Shown here piece by piece: positions 28,794-37,639 of a DNA stretch of 64,000 bases. The number at the start of each line of letters is the position of its first letter. Positions within the stretch are counted from its first letter, which is position 1. A program made the translations under genes and the position numbers. The notes under the pieces were generated by a model. That model was not told the DNA's origin, searched no databases, and saw only the letters and a list, made by a program, of their open reading frames with translations. The stretch covers positions 1-64,000 of the forward strand of contig NZ_LDJH01000003.1 in the NCBI RefSeq assembly GCF_001431525.1, written 5' to 3'. Origin of the DNA: Stenotrophomonas koreensis. GTDB lineage: Bacteria > Pseudomonadota > Gammaproteobacteria > Xanthomonadales > Xanthomonadaceae.

Positions 28794-29073
28794 GGCACGC
28801 TTCGTCAACGACACCCTGGTGCTGGGCGGAGAGCTCGACCGTGCCGCGGCCAGCCAGCTGTGGCCGCAACTGGCCGCCCATGCCGGCAGCGTGGCGCGCA
28901 TCGACCTGCAGGCAACCACCCGGCTGGATTCGGCCGGGCTGGCACTGCTGAGCCACCTCGCTGGCCCCGGGCTGGAACTGCTCGGCCATCCTGCCGGACT
29001 GGATGAGTTGATCGCCGCCTACCGACTGAGCCCGCAACTGGGCTTTTCACCCCCTCATTCTCCCGTGGTTTGA
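28783..29073 (+). CDS. mlaB: STAS-domain protein MlaB
   Basis: A 96-residue cytoplasmic STAS protein that stabilises and activates MlaF in the MlaFEDB complex. The STAS core is visible as RIDLQATTRLDSAGLALLSHL, where the Ser of LDSAG is at the conserved anti-sigma-antagonist position. The start lies inside the end of mlaC (11-base overlap), and mlaA begins one base after its stop, so the operon is tightly coupled. Confidence 0.88.
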   Translation: MAAEARFVNDTLVLGGELDRAAASQLWPQLAAHAGSVARIDLQATTRLDSAGLALLSHLAGPGLELLGHPAGLDELIAAYRLSPQLGFSPPHSPVV

Positions 29074-29074
29074 C

Positions 29075-29938
29075 ATGACACTTGCCCGCCCCTTGCAGAC
29101 CCTGCTGTTGACCTCAGCCATCGCGCTGGCCTTGCCGGCGTACGCCCAGCAAGCCGAGCCGGCCGACAAGGCACAGAAGGCCAGCAGCGAACAGGCCGGC
29201 ACCAGCGTCATTGAAGACGACTTTGCCGCCCTGTACGGCACCCCGGCCGATGCCCAGGCACAAACCACCCGCAACGCAGATCCGTGGGAGCCGTACAACC
29301 GCCGCATGCATCGCTTCAACAATGCGGTGGACCGCACCGTGGCCCGTCCGCTGGCCACCACCTATGTCAAGGTCGTGCCGCAGTTCGCACGCACCGGTGT
29401 GCGCAACTTCTTCAGCAACCTGCGCGCGCCGGTGACGATGGTCAACCAGGCCCTGCAGGGTCGCGGTGATGACGCCTGGGATACCTTGGGACGTTTCCTG
29501 ATCAACACCACCGTCGGTGTCGGCGGCCTGTTCGATCCGGCCAGCGCCGACCAGGTACCCAAGCGCAGCGAGGACTTCGGCCAGACCCTGGGCGTCTGGG
29601 GTTGGCAGGACTCGCGCTATGTCGAGCTGCCGTTGTTTGGCCCGCGCACCGTGCGGGATGTGGTCGGCATGGGCGGTGACATGCCGCTGTCGCCGATCCG
29701 CCAGGTCGAGCTGGACACCGCGCGCATCGGCCTGCAGGGCCTGCAGCTGGTCGATACCCGTGCCCAGCTGATGGCCATTGACGGGCTGCGTGACAGTGCC
29801 CTGGACGAATACGCGATGACCCGCGATGCCTGGCTGCAGCGACGCAACTACCAGATCCAGCAGGACCGCCGCGGCGGCGACAACGAGTACCCCACCGTGC
29901 CGGTGGATGCGATGCCGATGCCGGACTGGAACAACTGA
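29075..29938 (+). CDS. mlaA: Outer-membrane phospholipid removal protein MlaA (VacJ)
   Basis: A 287-residue MlaA/VacJ-family protein that extracts misplaced phospholipid from the outer leaflet of the outer membrane. Family blocks are WEPYNRRMHRFNNAVD, NLRAPVTMVNQALQG, DTLGRFLINTTVGVGGLFD and SEDFGQTLGVWG. Unusually, the signal peptide (LLLTSAIALALPAYA-QQA) has no lipobox Cys, whereas MlaA is normally a lipoprotein; no alternative start adds one. It begins one base after the mlaB stop and is followed by a strong terminator. The C-terminal ~35 residues are charged. Confidence 0.92.
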   Translation: MTLARPLQTLLLTSAIALALPAYAQQAEPADKAQKASSEQAGTSVIEDDFAALYGTPADAQAQTTRNADPWEPYNRRMHRFNNAVDRTVARPLATTYVKVVPQFARTGVRNFFSNLRAPVTMVNQALQGRGDDAWDTLGRFLINTTVGVGGLFDPASADQVPKRSEDFGQTLGVWGWQDSRYVELPLFGPRTVRDVVGMGGDMPLSPIRQVELDTARIGLQGLQLVDTRAQLMAIDGLRDSALDEYAMTRDAWLQRRNYQIQQDRRGGDNEYPTVPVDAMPMPDWNN

Positions 29939-29959
29939 GCGCCAGCGCCTGCCGCTGGG

Positions 29960-29994
29960 AATGAAAAAGCCCGGAATTTCCGGGCTTTTTCATT
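29960..29994. terminator. Rho-independent terminator after mlaA
   Basis: A near-perfect hairpin reading AAAAAGCCCGG / CCGGGCTTTTT starts 22 bases after the mlaA stop. It has an A-run before and a T-run after, so it can work in both directions. It closes the mlaFEDCBA operon and could also stop leftward transcripts from the gpx side. Confidence 0.88.
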
Positions 29995-30108
29995 CCTGCG
30001 CTGATCATCGCAACTTCGGCAGCACACTTGCGAACCCGGCACTCAGACCAATCAGCTCTTTCTGGATTCCCGCTCTCCCGGTAAGAATCCCCCTGTGCAT
30101 GCAGGCAA

Positions 30109-30267
30109 TCAGGCATGCGCCAGCATCCGTACCGATGCTGCAAATTCCAGCGCCACGACCGCCATGTCGTGGCTCAGAACCAGCCGGCGGGAAGCATCGA
30201 ACAGGGGAAATGCGCTTGCCTGGTCCAGCACAGCAATGAACTTTTCCGCCCGTTCGATATCAAGCAT
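30109..30267 (-). CDS. Possible small protein downstream of gpx
   Basis: A 52-residue frame beginning MLDIERAEKFIAVLDQASAF, with ordinary amino-acid composition, 17 bases after the glutathione peroxidase stop on the same strand. No clear ribosome-binding site is visible and no family is recognised. It could be a degraded remnant or chance frame. Confidence 0.3.
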   Translation of the reverse strand: MLDIERAEKFIAVLDQASAFPLFDASRRLVLSHDMAVVALEFAASVRMLAHA

Positions 30268-30283
30268 GGGTTGCAACCGGTTT

Positions 30284-30829
30284 TCAGCCCGCCAGTGCGG
30301 CGTCGATCGCCTCGCGCAGGCGCGCATCATCGGCGGCCACATCCGGCGCGAAGCGGGCAAGCACGGCGCCGTCCTTGCCGACCAGGAACTTCTCGAAGTT
30401 CCACAGCACCGCCGGTGCCGGGTTGGTGGCAATGCCGAAGCCTTCCAGCCTTTCACGCATCGGGCCTTCGCCAATCGCGGCCGGCTGGGCGGCGGTCAAC
30501 GCCTGGTACAGCGGGTGGATGTCGGCACCGGCAACGCTGATCTTGGCAAACATCGGGAAGCTGACATCGAAGTTGAGCGCGCAGAAGCTTTTGATCTCTT
30601 CCTCGCTGCCCGGTTCCTGGCCGTTGAAGTTGTTGGCCGGGAAGCCCAGCACTTCCAGGCCGGCATCCTTCTTCTCACGGTAGAGCTTTTCCAGCCCTTC
30701 GTACTGCGGGGTCAGCCCGCACTTGGAGGCGGTGTTGACCACCAGCAGCACACGTCCGCGGTAATCGGCCAGCGAGCTGGCGGCGCCATCAATGGTGGTC
30801 AGGGGGATGTCTTGGATCGACTGGCTCAT
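30284..30829 (-). CDS. Glutathione peroxidase (thiol type)
   Basis: A 181-residue cytoplasmic glutathione/thioredoxin peroxidase that reduces hydroperoxides. The active-site Cys is C37 in NTASKCGLTPQY (Cys in place of selenocysteine). The tetrad partners appear as Gln in FNGQEPGS and Trp/Asn in VLWNFEKFLV. Family words LEVLGFPANNF also match. Bacterial members usually take electrons from thioredoxin rather than glutathione. The gene ends 112 bases downstream of rmuC on the same strand. Confidence 0.93.
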   Translation of the reverse strand: MSQSIQDIPLTTIDGAASSLADYRGRVLLVVNTASKCGLTPQYEGLEKLYREKKDAGLEVLGFPANNFNGQEPGSEEEIKSFCALNFDVSFPMFAKISVAGADIHPLYQALTAAQPAAIGEGPMRERLEGFGIATNPAPAVLWNFEKFLVGKDGAVLARFAPDVAADDARLREAIDAALAG

Positions 30830-30940
30830 AACCGGCTCTTGGGGGTGAATGTGGAGGCCCTAGGATAGACCGCGCAAGGTTCAATCGATGCAAACCAGCG
30901 CAGCAGGTGGTATCGGCTGGAGGCATGCACCAGCGTGCGA

Positions 30941-32437
30941 TCAGGCTTCCCCCTCCGCCCGGGCCGGGGGATCCGCCAGCAAGGCCTGCTGGTCGCTGGG
31001 CAGGGTCTCCACCTCGCGCAGGCGACGCTCGATGGCACGCGTACGCACGCCGGTCTGGTCGATCTGGCGACTGGCCTGTTCCAGTTTGTTCTTGACGTTG
31101 TCCAGCACATCGCCAAATTTGCCGAACTCGCTCTTGGCCGCTGCCAGGACGCGCCAGACCTCGGCCGAGCGCTGCTCGATGGCCACGGTCCGGAAACCGA
31201 CCTGCAGGCTGGTCAGCAACGCCAGCAGGGTGGTCGGACCGGCCAGCGTGATGCGCCATTGCCGCTGCACCGCCTCGAACAGGCCGGGGCGGCGCAGTAC
31301 CTCGGCATACAGGCCTTCGGTGGGCAGGAACAGCACCGCAAATTCAGTGGTGTGCGGAGCGGCGACATACTTGTCGGCAATCCGCCGGGCCTCCTCGCGG
31401 ACCCGCCGTTCCAGCGCATCACCGGCCGCGCGTGCGGCATCGCTGTCGGCACGCTCCTGGGCATCGAGCAGGCGCTCGTAGTCCTCGCGCGGGAACTTGG
31501 CATCGATCGGCAGCCAGACCACGCCGTCGGCGCTGGAGCCGGGGAAACGCACCGCGAACTCGACCCGTTCGCTGCTGCCGGGCACGGTGGCGACATTGGC
31601 CGCGTACTGGTCCGGGGTGAACACCTGCTCCAGCAGCGCCGCCAGCTGTACCTCGCCAAAAATGCCGCGGCTTTTGACATTGGTCAGCACCCGCTGCAGC
31701 CCGCCGACATCACTGGCCAGCTTGTTCATGTCGCCCAGGCCCTGGTGCACCTGCGAAAGCATCGCCGCGACATTGCCAAAGCTCTCGGTCAGCCGGGTTT
31801 CCAGCGTGGCATGCAGCTTTTCATCCACGGTCTGGCGCATCTGCTCCAGCCGCTGGGCGTTGTCGCTCTGCAGCGCGCGCAGCTGCTGCTCCAGGGTGGT
31901 ACGCATCTGTTCGATGCCCTGGGCATTGCGCACGGTCAGCTCGGCCAGGCGCTGGTTCAGCGCCTCGGCAAAGCGCTGCTGTGCCTGGCTGTGCTCCTCG
32001 CGGGCACGGCGGCTGTCATCGAGCATGGCCTGGCGGTTGCTGCTCTGCTGCTCGGCCAGCGCCTGGGTCAGACCCGCCAGCTGCTCGCCGAACAGGCGCA
32101 GGCGGGTCTCCTGGGCCTGCCCGGCCAGTTCCAGCTGGCTACGCACTTCCTGCAGCCGTTGCCCGAGCATCACCGCACTGGCCTGCTGGCTGCGGCTGGC
32201 CTCCTCGCGCGCCAGCCGGGCCTGTTCTTCACTGCCGCGGCGCAGCTGATCCAGTTGATGGTCACTGCCGGCGGCCTGCTCATTGAGCTGTTCGCGCAGC
32301 TCACTGCGCCCCAGGCGCAGTTCCTCGCGCAGGCTGTGCTCGAGCCCGGCAGTGTGGGAAGGGCGCAGCAACAACACCAGTTGTGCCACCAGTACAGCCA
32401 CCAGCAAGGCGGCAATCACAAGAAATTCGGTCTGCAT
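30941..32437 (-). CDS. rmuC: DNA recombination protein RmuC homolog
   Basis: A 498-residue protein with an N-terminal membrane helix (about 5-25), a long Gln/Glu/Arg-rich coiled coil (about 35-240), and the RmuC domain (about 245-460). Family words are SRGIFGEVQLAALLEQVF, DAKFPREDYERLL, FLPTEGLYAEVL and LAGPTTLLALL. RmuC has a nuclease-like fold and limits inversions at short inverted repeats. The C-terminus is acidic and Pro/Ala-rich. Confidence 0.93.
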   Translation of the reverse strand: MQTEFLVIAALLVAVLVAQLVLLLRPSHTAGLEHSLREELRLGRSELREQLNEQAAGSDHQLDQLRRGSEEQARLAREEASRSQQASAVMLGQRLQEVRSQLELAGQAQETRLRLFGEQLAGLTQALAEQQSSNRQAMLDDSRRAREEHSQAQQRFAEALNQRLAELTVRNAQGIEQMRTTLEQQLRALQSDNAQRLEQMRQTVDEKLHATLETRLTESFGNVAAMLSQVHQGLGDMNKLASDVGGLQRVLTNVKSRGIFGEVQLAALLEQVFTPDQYAANVATVPGSSERVEFAVRFPGSSADGVVWLPIDAKFPREDYERLLDAQERADSDAARAAGDALERRVREEARRIADKYVAAPHTTEFAVLFLPTEGLYAEVLRRPGLFEAVQRQWRITLAGPTTLLALLTSLQVGFRTVAIEQRSAEVWRVLAAAKSEFGKFGDVLDNVKNKLEQASRQIDQTGVRTRAIERRLREVETLPSDQQALLADPPARAEGEA

Positions 32438-32539
32438 GCCGCCAGTGTAGCCAGCCTCGTCTCACCGCTTGCGTCAGTCAGTGCCGGCCGGTGATCTGCG
32501 ATCATGGCGTCCTCGCACTCATTCACCACCTGCCCCGCC

Positions 32540-33139
32540 ATGCCCCTTCGCCACTGCCTGTCCGTTGCCCTGTTGCTGCTGTCTGCCTGGGCCAGCGCGG
32601 CGCCGTCGGTCACCATTGCCTCGCCTGCCCCGCTGCCGGCCGATGATGCCCGGCCCCGCGTGTTCCTGGCCGGCAGCATCGACAACGGACGTGCCACCGA
32701 CTGGCAGGCCGAGGTCAGCGCGGCCTTGGCAGACATGGACGTGATCATCCTCAACCCACGCCGCGCTGACTGGAACCCGGCCTGGCAGTCCAGCACTGAC
32801 GAGCCGGAATTCGTGCGCCAGGTGCGCTGGGAACTGGAAGCGCTGGAACAGTCCGACGTGGTGCTGATGTATTTCGCCCCGGGCAGCCAGAGCCCGATCA
32901 CCCTGCTCGAGTTCGGCCTGCACGCCCGCGAGGGCAAGCTGCTGGTGGCCGCACCGGAGGGCTTCTGGCGCAAGGGCAATGTGGACATCACCGCCGACCA
33001 TTACGGTGTGCCGCGCTTTGCCACGCTTTCCTCGCTGATCCAGGCCACCCGCATGCGCCTGAATGCCCTGGCCGCACAACGTGGCGATGCCACCGATACC
33101 AACACCACTGCGGGCAACGATCCGGCGCAGGTGCACTGA
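32540..33139 (+). CDS. Exported nucleoside 2-deoxyribosyltransferase-like protein
   Basis: A 199-residue protein: a predicted Sec signal peptide (about residues 1-20, LLLLSAWASA then AP) before a domain of the nucleoside 2-deoxyribosyltransferase-like family. Visible are RVFLAGSIDNG, DVIILNPRRADWNP, QVRWELEALEQSDVVLMYF and SPITLLEFGLHA. The Glu in LLEFG is at the usual catalytic position. An ATG 12 codons upstream is also possible. Such enzymes act on nucleosides in the cytoplasm, so export is unexpected. The LysE gene starts seven bases later. Confidence 0.72.
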   Translation: MPLRHCLSVALLLLSAWASAAPSVTIASPAPLPADDARPRVFLAGSIDNGRATDWQAEVSAALADMDVIILNPRRADWNPAWQSSTDEPEFVRQVRWELEALEQSDVVLMYFAPGSQSPITLLEFGLHAREGKLLVAAPEGFWRKGNVDITADHYGVPRFATLSSLIQATRMRLNALAAQRGDATDTNTTAGNDPAQVH

Positions 33140-33146
33140 GCCGGCC

Positions 33147-33776
33147 ATGAGTGTTCTGGGCATTACCGACGTGTGGCTGTACGCCGCCGCCGTCACCGTC
33201 TTCGTCCTGATCCCCGGGCCGGGCATGCTGTCGCTGCTCACCGCCAGCGCGCGCGGTGGTGCACGCGCGGGCTGGGCGACCTGGGCCGGCCTGGTGGTTG
33301 GCGAACAGCTGTTCATCCTGGCTGCCGCCCTGGGGGTAGCTGCGGCCCTGGCGGCCCATCCGGTGCTGTTTGCGGCCCTGCAATGGGCCGGGGTGGCCTA
33401 TCTGGCCTGGATCGGCCTGGGCCTGCTGCGTTCAAGCGCCGGCAGCGGCGCGCCAGCCCCCAGCCCGCGCGGCGGTGATTTTGCCAACGGCGTGGCCGTG
33501 ACCCTGCTCAATCCGAAGTCGATCGGGTTCTATGTGGCTTTCTTTCCGCTGTTCATCGACCCGCATCGACAGCGGGGTGCCCTGACTTTCCTGGCCATGG
33601 ATGCCCTGATCATCGGCATCAGCCTGGTCTTCAGCGCCGGCCTGATCGCCGTCGGCCACCACGGTGCACGCCGGCTGGCGGCCCGCCCGGCGGCAGGCCT
33701 GTGGCTAAAGCGCGGCGCCGGCGTTGTGCTGCTGGGCTTTGCACTGCGCCTGGCCCTGGGCAGCCAGGGCGGCTGA
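33147..33776 (+). CDS. LysE/RhtB-family amino-acid exporter
   Basis: A 209-residue membrane protein with about six helices. The N-terminal family signature is FVLIPGPGMLSLLTASARGG, and LLNPKSIGFYVAFFPLFID lies in the middle. Members export amino acids such as homoserine, threonine or lysine; the substrate here is unknown. The ATG at 33147 lies seven bases after the preceding stop, so the two genes are probably co-transcribed. Confidence 0.9.
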   Translation: MSVLGITDVWLYAAAVTVFVLIPGPGMLSLLTASARGGARAGWATWAGLVVGEQLFILAAALGVAAALAAHPVLFAALQWAGVAYLAWIGLGLLRSSAGSGAPAPSPRGGDFANGVAVTLLNPKSIGFYVAFFPLFIDPHRQRGALTFLAMDALIIGISLVFSAGLIAVGHHGARRLAARPAAGLWLKRGAGVVLLGFALRLALGSQGG

Positions 33777-33812
33777 CGGCACGCCCCTGCGGCGGCCTTG
33801 CCGGAAACGACA

Positions 33813-33838
33813 ACGGGCAGGCCCTGCGGCCTGCCCGT
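33813..33838. terminator. Hairpin between convergent genes
   Basis: A perfect 11-bp stem (ACGGGCAGGCC / GGCCTGCCCGT) with a four-base loop sits between the convergent LysE and dipeptidase genes. It lacks a T-run, but its position and stability suggest a shared transcription stop. Confidence 0.5.
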
Positions 33839-33860
33839 CATGCATCGCACCACTGCCGGC

Positions 33861-35093
33861 TTACTTGCCGGCCTGTGCCTTGGCGTAATCCTGCACCTGT
33901 GCCATCACCCGCAACACATTGCCGCCCCAGATGCCGGCGATCTGCTGCTCGCTGTAGCCCTGGCGCAGCAGCCAGGCGGTGATCCGCGGCAGCTGGCTGA
34001 CATCGGGGTGGCCTTCCACGCCACCGCCACCGTCCCAGTCCATGCCGATGGCCACATGCTCCGGGCCGACCACCTTCAGGATGTGCTCCAGGTGGGCAAA
34101 GAAGTCATCCTCGGTTGCCTTGCGCACCGGGTGTTCGGCATCGATCGCCGCATAGCCACGGGCCAGTTCGACCCCCGAGGCCATGGTCATTCCGCGCCAG
34201 CCGCCCAGACGCTGCTCCAGCGCATTTTCTGCCGCCTTGCGCTCGGCACTGGCACCGGTATCGACCAGGTAGCCGCCGTAGGCGTTGACATGGATCACCC
34301 CGCCCTTGGCGGCGAGCTGGCGCAGGCGCGCGTCATCGATGTTGCGCGGGTGGTCGTACAGCGCCTTGGCCGAGCTGTGCGAGAGCACCAGCGGTACCGG
34401 CAACATTTCGATCAGGTCATCGAACACCGCGTCGGAGGCGTGCGACTGGTCGATCATGATGCCCAGCGCGGTGGCCTGTTCCACCAGCGCGCGGCCGGCC
34501 GGACTCAGGCCATTCCATTCCGGCTCGGCGGTGCCGGCGTCGCCGAAGCCGTTGTTGCCGGTATGGGTGATCGAAAGCAGGCGCAGGCCGGCCTGGTGGT
34601 AGAACGACAGCAAGCTGGGGTCATGCTGCAGCGGGCTGGCATTTTCCATCGAGATCAGCACCACCCGCTTGCCGGCGGCCTTGATCGCCGCCACCTCGGC
34701 GGGAGTCCGCGCGATGGCCAGGCGGTCGTGGTGGGCGGCCACGGTGGTGTGGATGGCCAACAGCCGGCGCAGGCCGGCATCACGGTCGGCGATCAGGCTG
34801 GCCGGGCTGCGGTCGCTCTGGCCGGTGTAGATGGTGAAGAAGCCGCCATCGAGCAGGCCGGCATCCATGCGCGGCAGGTCCACCTGCGACAGCGCGTTGC
34901 CGCTGTGGTCGTGGCGGATGTCGAAGTCCGGGCGCTCGAAGTTGGCCGGGGTATCCAGGTGACCGTCCAGGGTCAGGATGCGTGCCTGCAGCGCGCGCGC
35001 CGCCTCCAGTTCGGCTGCCGTGAATTGCGCGGCGTAGGCCGAGGGCAGGGCAAGGGCAAGGCTGAGCAGCAACGGCAGGCGACGGCGGATCAT
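33861..35093 (-). CDS. Exported renal-type dipeptidase (peptidase family M19)
   Basis: A 410-residue zinc dipeptidase with a Sec signal (LALALPSAYA-AQ, residues 1-21), so it acts in the periplasm or outside. Metal ligands fit the family: H45 and D47 (DGHLD), a Glu in SMENASPL, and His residues in SITHTGNN and DQSHASD. The substrates are L,D- or L,L-dipeptides. Start chosen at ATG 35093 because it begins the signal peptide. Confidence 0.92.
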   Translation of the reverse strand: MIRRRLPLLLSLALALPSAYAAQFTAAELEAARALQARILTLDGHLDTPANFERPDFDIRHDHSGNALSQVDLPRMDAGLLDGGFFTIYTGQSDRSPASLIADRDAGLRRLLAIHTTVAAHHDRLAIARTPAEVAAIKAAGKRVVLISMENASPLQHDPSLLSFYHQAGLRLLSITHTGNNGFGDAGTAEPEWNGLSPAGRALVEQATALGIMIDQSHASDAVFDDLIEMLPVPLVLSHSSAKALYDHPRNIDDARLRQLAAKGGVIHVNAYGGYLVDTGASAERKAAENALEQRLGGWRGMTMASGVELARGYAAIDAEHPVRKATEDDFFAHLEHILKVVGPEHVAIGMDWDGGGGVEGHPDVSQLPRITAWLLRQGYSEQQIAGIWGGNVLRVMAQVQDYAKAQAGK

Positions 35094-35229
35094 GGGTTCT
35101 CCGGAGATTGCGGTAGGGGCCGGGCACGTGGACCGGCCCGGCAGGGCCATCGTGAGTATGCCCTGTGGCCTGGCCCAGTGGTCTGCCTTCACAGCCACTG
35201 CGCACCGGCGTGAACCAGCATAGGGGCAT

Positions 35230-37614
35230 TTGCCGCTGTTGACTGCCGTGACCGACGACCACCCGCCCCACACCGCTGCCACGCCTGCGCCCGCGTCCCC
35301 GTCGCTGCCACCGGCAGAGTCCGCGCTGCTGTGGGCGCCCCTGCTGGAGCTGGTGCCGGCCCTGCGGGTATTGGTCGGTCTGGGCATTGCCGCGCTGGTG
35401 ATCGCCGCCCTGCACCTGGGCCGCGACCTGCTGATCCCGCTGGCCCTGGCCGGCCTGCTTGGCTTCCTGCTCGACCCGGCGGTGTGCCGGCTCAAGCGCT
35501 GGGGGTTGCCGCGGGCCCTGGCGGTGGCCCTGGTCGGGCTGGCGGCACTGGGCAGCCTGGTCGCTGCCGGCGCCTACCTCACCGTGCAGTTGCGGGCGGT
35601 GAGCACCGACCTGCCGACCTACCAGGACACCATCCGCGGCAAGATCGGCCAGCTGCACCAGCAACTGCGGGGACCCAGTGCCTGGGACGGGGCGGTGTCC
35701 ACCCTGGATACCGTGCAGGACCAGATCCAGCAGGTGACCGAGGACACGCCGCGGCCGACCCAGCGGGTGGAAGTGGTGCAGCCGCCGCCGGGGCCGATCG
35801 TCACCGCCAGCCAGTGGCTGGCGCGCATCGGCGGGCCGCTGGCCACCGCGGCGATCGTGGCGCTGTTCGTGATCCTGATCCTGCTGGACCGCGACAGCCT
35901 GCGCGACCGCATGCTGCGGCTGATGGGCGGCGGCAACCTGCACCGTGCCACCGATGCCCTGGACGAGGCGACCACACGCATCAGCCGTTACCTGCGCATG
36001 CAGCTGATCATCAATGCCAGCTATGGCGTGCCGATGGCGGTGGGGCTGTGGTTCATCGGTGTTCCCGGTGCCGTGCTGTGGGGCGCGCTGGCCACGGTGA
36101 TGCGCTTTGTGCCGTATGTCGGGCCACTGGTTTCGGCGCTGTTCCCGCTGACCCTGGCCTTCGCGGTGAGCCCGGGCTGGGAAATGGTGCTGTGGACACT
36201 GGCCTTGATCGCCGTGCTGGAGCTGCTGAGCAACTATCTGCTCGAGCCGTGGCTGTATGGCGCCTCCACCGGGCTGTCGACCCTGTCAGTGATCGTGGCG
36301 GCCATCTTCTGGACCGCACTGTGGGGGCCGATCGGGCTGATCCTGTCGACCCCGCTGACCGTGTGCCTGCTGGTCCTCGGGCGGCATGTGCCCGGGTTGG
36401 GCTTCATCGAAGGGCTGCTCGGGACCACCCCGGTGCTGGCCTTGCCGCAGCGGCTGTACCAACGGCTGCTGGCCGGGGATGTCGAGGAAGCGACGGACAT
36501 GGCCAGCCAGTACATCGACGCGGCCATCGGCCCGGAACACACCGATGCGGCCCGGGTCGCGGCAGCCGTCACCGCCTTTTATGACCAGGTCGGCCTGCCG
36601 ATACTGCAGCTGGCCAGCCAGCAGCACGCCGGCACCGCCACCGCCCAGCACCGGTTGCGCCTGGCCCAGGGTATGGACGCGCTGCTGGAGGAGCTGGAAG
36701 AACAATACCCGGCTCCCGAAGCGCGCCAGCACCCGTCATCGGTGCACTGTGTCGGCGTGCGCTGGGAGGTCGATGGCTTTGCCGCCGCGATGGCCGCCCA
36801 TGCGCTGCGCCTGGCCGGCTGGCCGGCGCGGGCCCATGCGCTGGCCAGCCCGATGACCTGGCGCGCCGCCGAAGACCTCGCCGCCGCGGATATCGTCTGC
36901 CTGTCGGTGTTCCACCCACAGCCACCGGCCCAGTTGCGCCACCTCGCCCGCCGGCTGCGCCGCCGTCACCCGGCCCTGCGGGTCGTTGCCGCACCGTGGC
37001 TGGCCGCTGCTTCCAGCGTGGAACAATGGCAACTTGGCCGCAGCGGCCTGGACGGCGTGGCGCAGGATCTGGGCGCACTGCTGCTGCAGGTGGCCAGCCT
37101 CGCCGACGCGGCCGCCCCCGCGGGCGCCGCCAGCGGCCAGCGACAGGAAGCGGCCAGGGTCAGTGCCCTGCATGACGAGGGCTGGCTGGACCCGGCCCAC
37201 CACGCGCTGTTCCATGCCAGCGCGCGCAAGGCAGCCAATGCCTTCGATACCCGTTATGCCCAGGTCAGCCTGATCGATGCCGACACCGTCCGTGCCCCCG
37301 GCTCCTTGCTGCCGACCCTGGCTGACGGCACCGCGCTGCCCCGCCAGGACAGCCTGTGTACACATGTGGCGCTGGCAGACGGGCCGCTGGTGATCAACGA
37401 TCTGAGCGCCGATCCGCGCGCGCAGGGGTTGCACCTGGTCAACCGCTACCAGCTGCGCTTCTACGCCGGGATGCCGCTGCGCAGCGTCCACGGCGAAGTG
37501 GTAGGCTGCCTGTGCCTTATGGACAATGCCCCGCGCAGCCTGTCGGCACAGGAGCTGGCCCTGCTGGCCGAACTGGCTGCCGAGGTCGAACAGGGCGTGC
37601 ACGGCGCGGACTGA
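35230..37614 (+). CDS. AI-2E-type permease with C-terminal GAF domain
   Basis: A protein of up to 794 residues. Residues about 45-395 form an AI-2E/PerM-family permease with about eight helices. A helical linker follows, then a segment (about 500-600) with alternating strands and helices that resembles a B12-binding fold but has no visible DxHxxG motif. Residues about 645-790 look like a GAF domain (DSLCTHVALADGPLVINDL, GEVVGCLCLMDN). The start is uncertain: TTG 35230, TTG 35239 or GTG 35248. Substrate unknown. It is divergent from the dipeptidase and converges with rlmI. Confidence 0.8.
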   Translation: MPLLTAVTDDHPPHTAATPAPASPSLPPAESALLWAPLLELVPALRVLVGLGIAALVIAALHLGRDLLIPLALAGLLGFLLDPAVCRLKRWGLPRALAVALVGLAALGSLVAAGAYLTVQLRAVSTDLPTYQDTIRGKIGQLHQQLRGPSAWDGAVSTLDTVQDQIQQVTEDTPRPTQRVEVVQPPPGPIVTASQWLARIGGPLATAAIVALFVILILLDRDSLRDRMLRLMGGGNLHRATDALDEATTRISRYLRMQLIINASYGVPMAVGLWFIGVPGAVLWGALATVMRFVPYVGPLVSALFPLTLAFAVSPGWEMVLWTLALIAVLELLSNYLLEPWLYGASTGLSTLSVIVAAIFWTALWGPIGLILSTPLTVCLLVLGRHVPGLGFIEGLLGTTPVLALPQRLYQRLLAGDVEEATDMASQYIDAAIGPEHTDAARVAAAVTAFYDQVGLPILQLASQQHAGTATAQHRLRLAQGMDALLEELEEQYPAPEARQHPSSVHCVGVRWEVDGFAAAMAAHALRLAGWPARAHALASPMTWRAAEDLAAADIVCLSVFHPQPPAQLRHLARRLRRRHPALRVVAAPWLAAASSVEQWQLGRSGLDGVAQDLGALLLQVASLADAAAPAGAASGQRQEAARVSALHDEGWLDPAHHALFHASARKAANAFDTRYAQVSLIDADTVRAPGSLLPTLADGTALPRQDSLCTHVALADGPLVINDLSADPRAQGLHLVNRYQLRFYAGMPLRSVHGEVVGCLCLMDNAPRSLSAQELALLAELAAEVEQGVHGAD

Positions 37615-37639
37615 CGCCGCGCACGCCCGGCAGCGGCTC

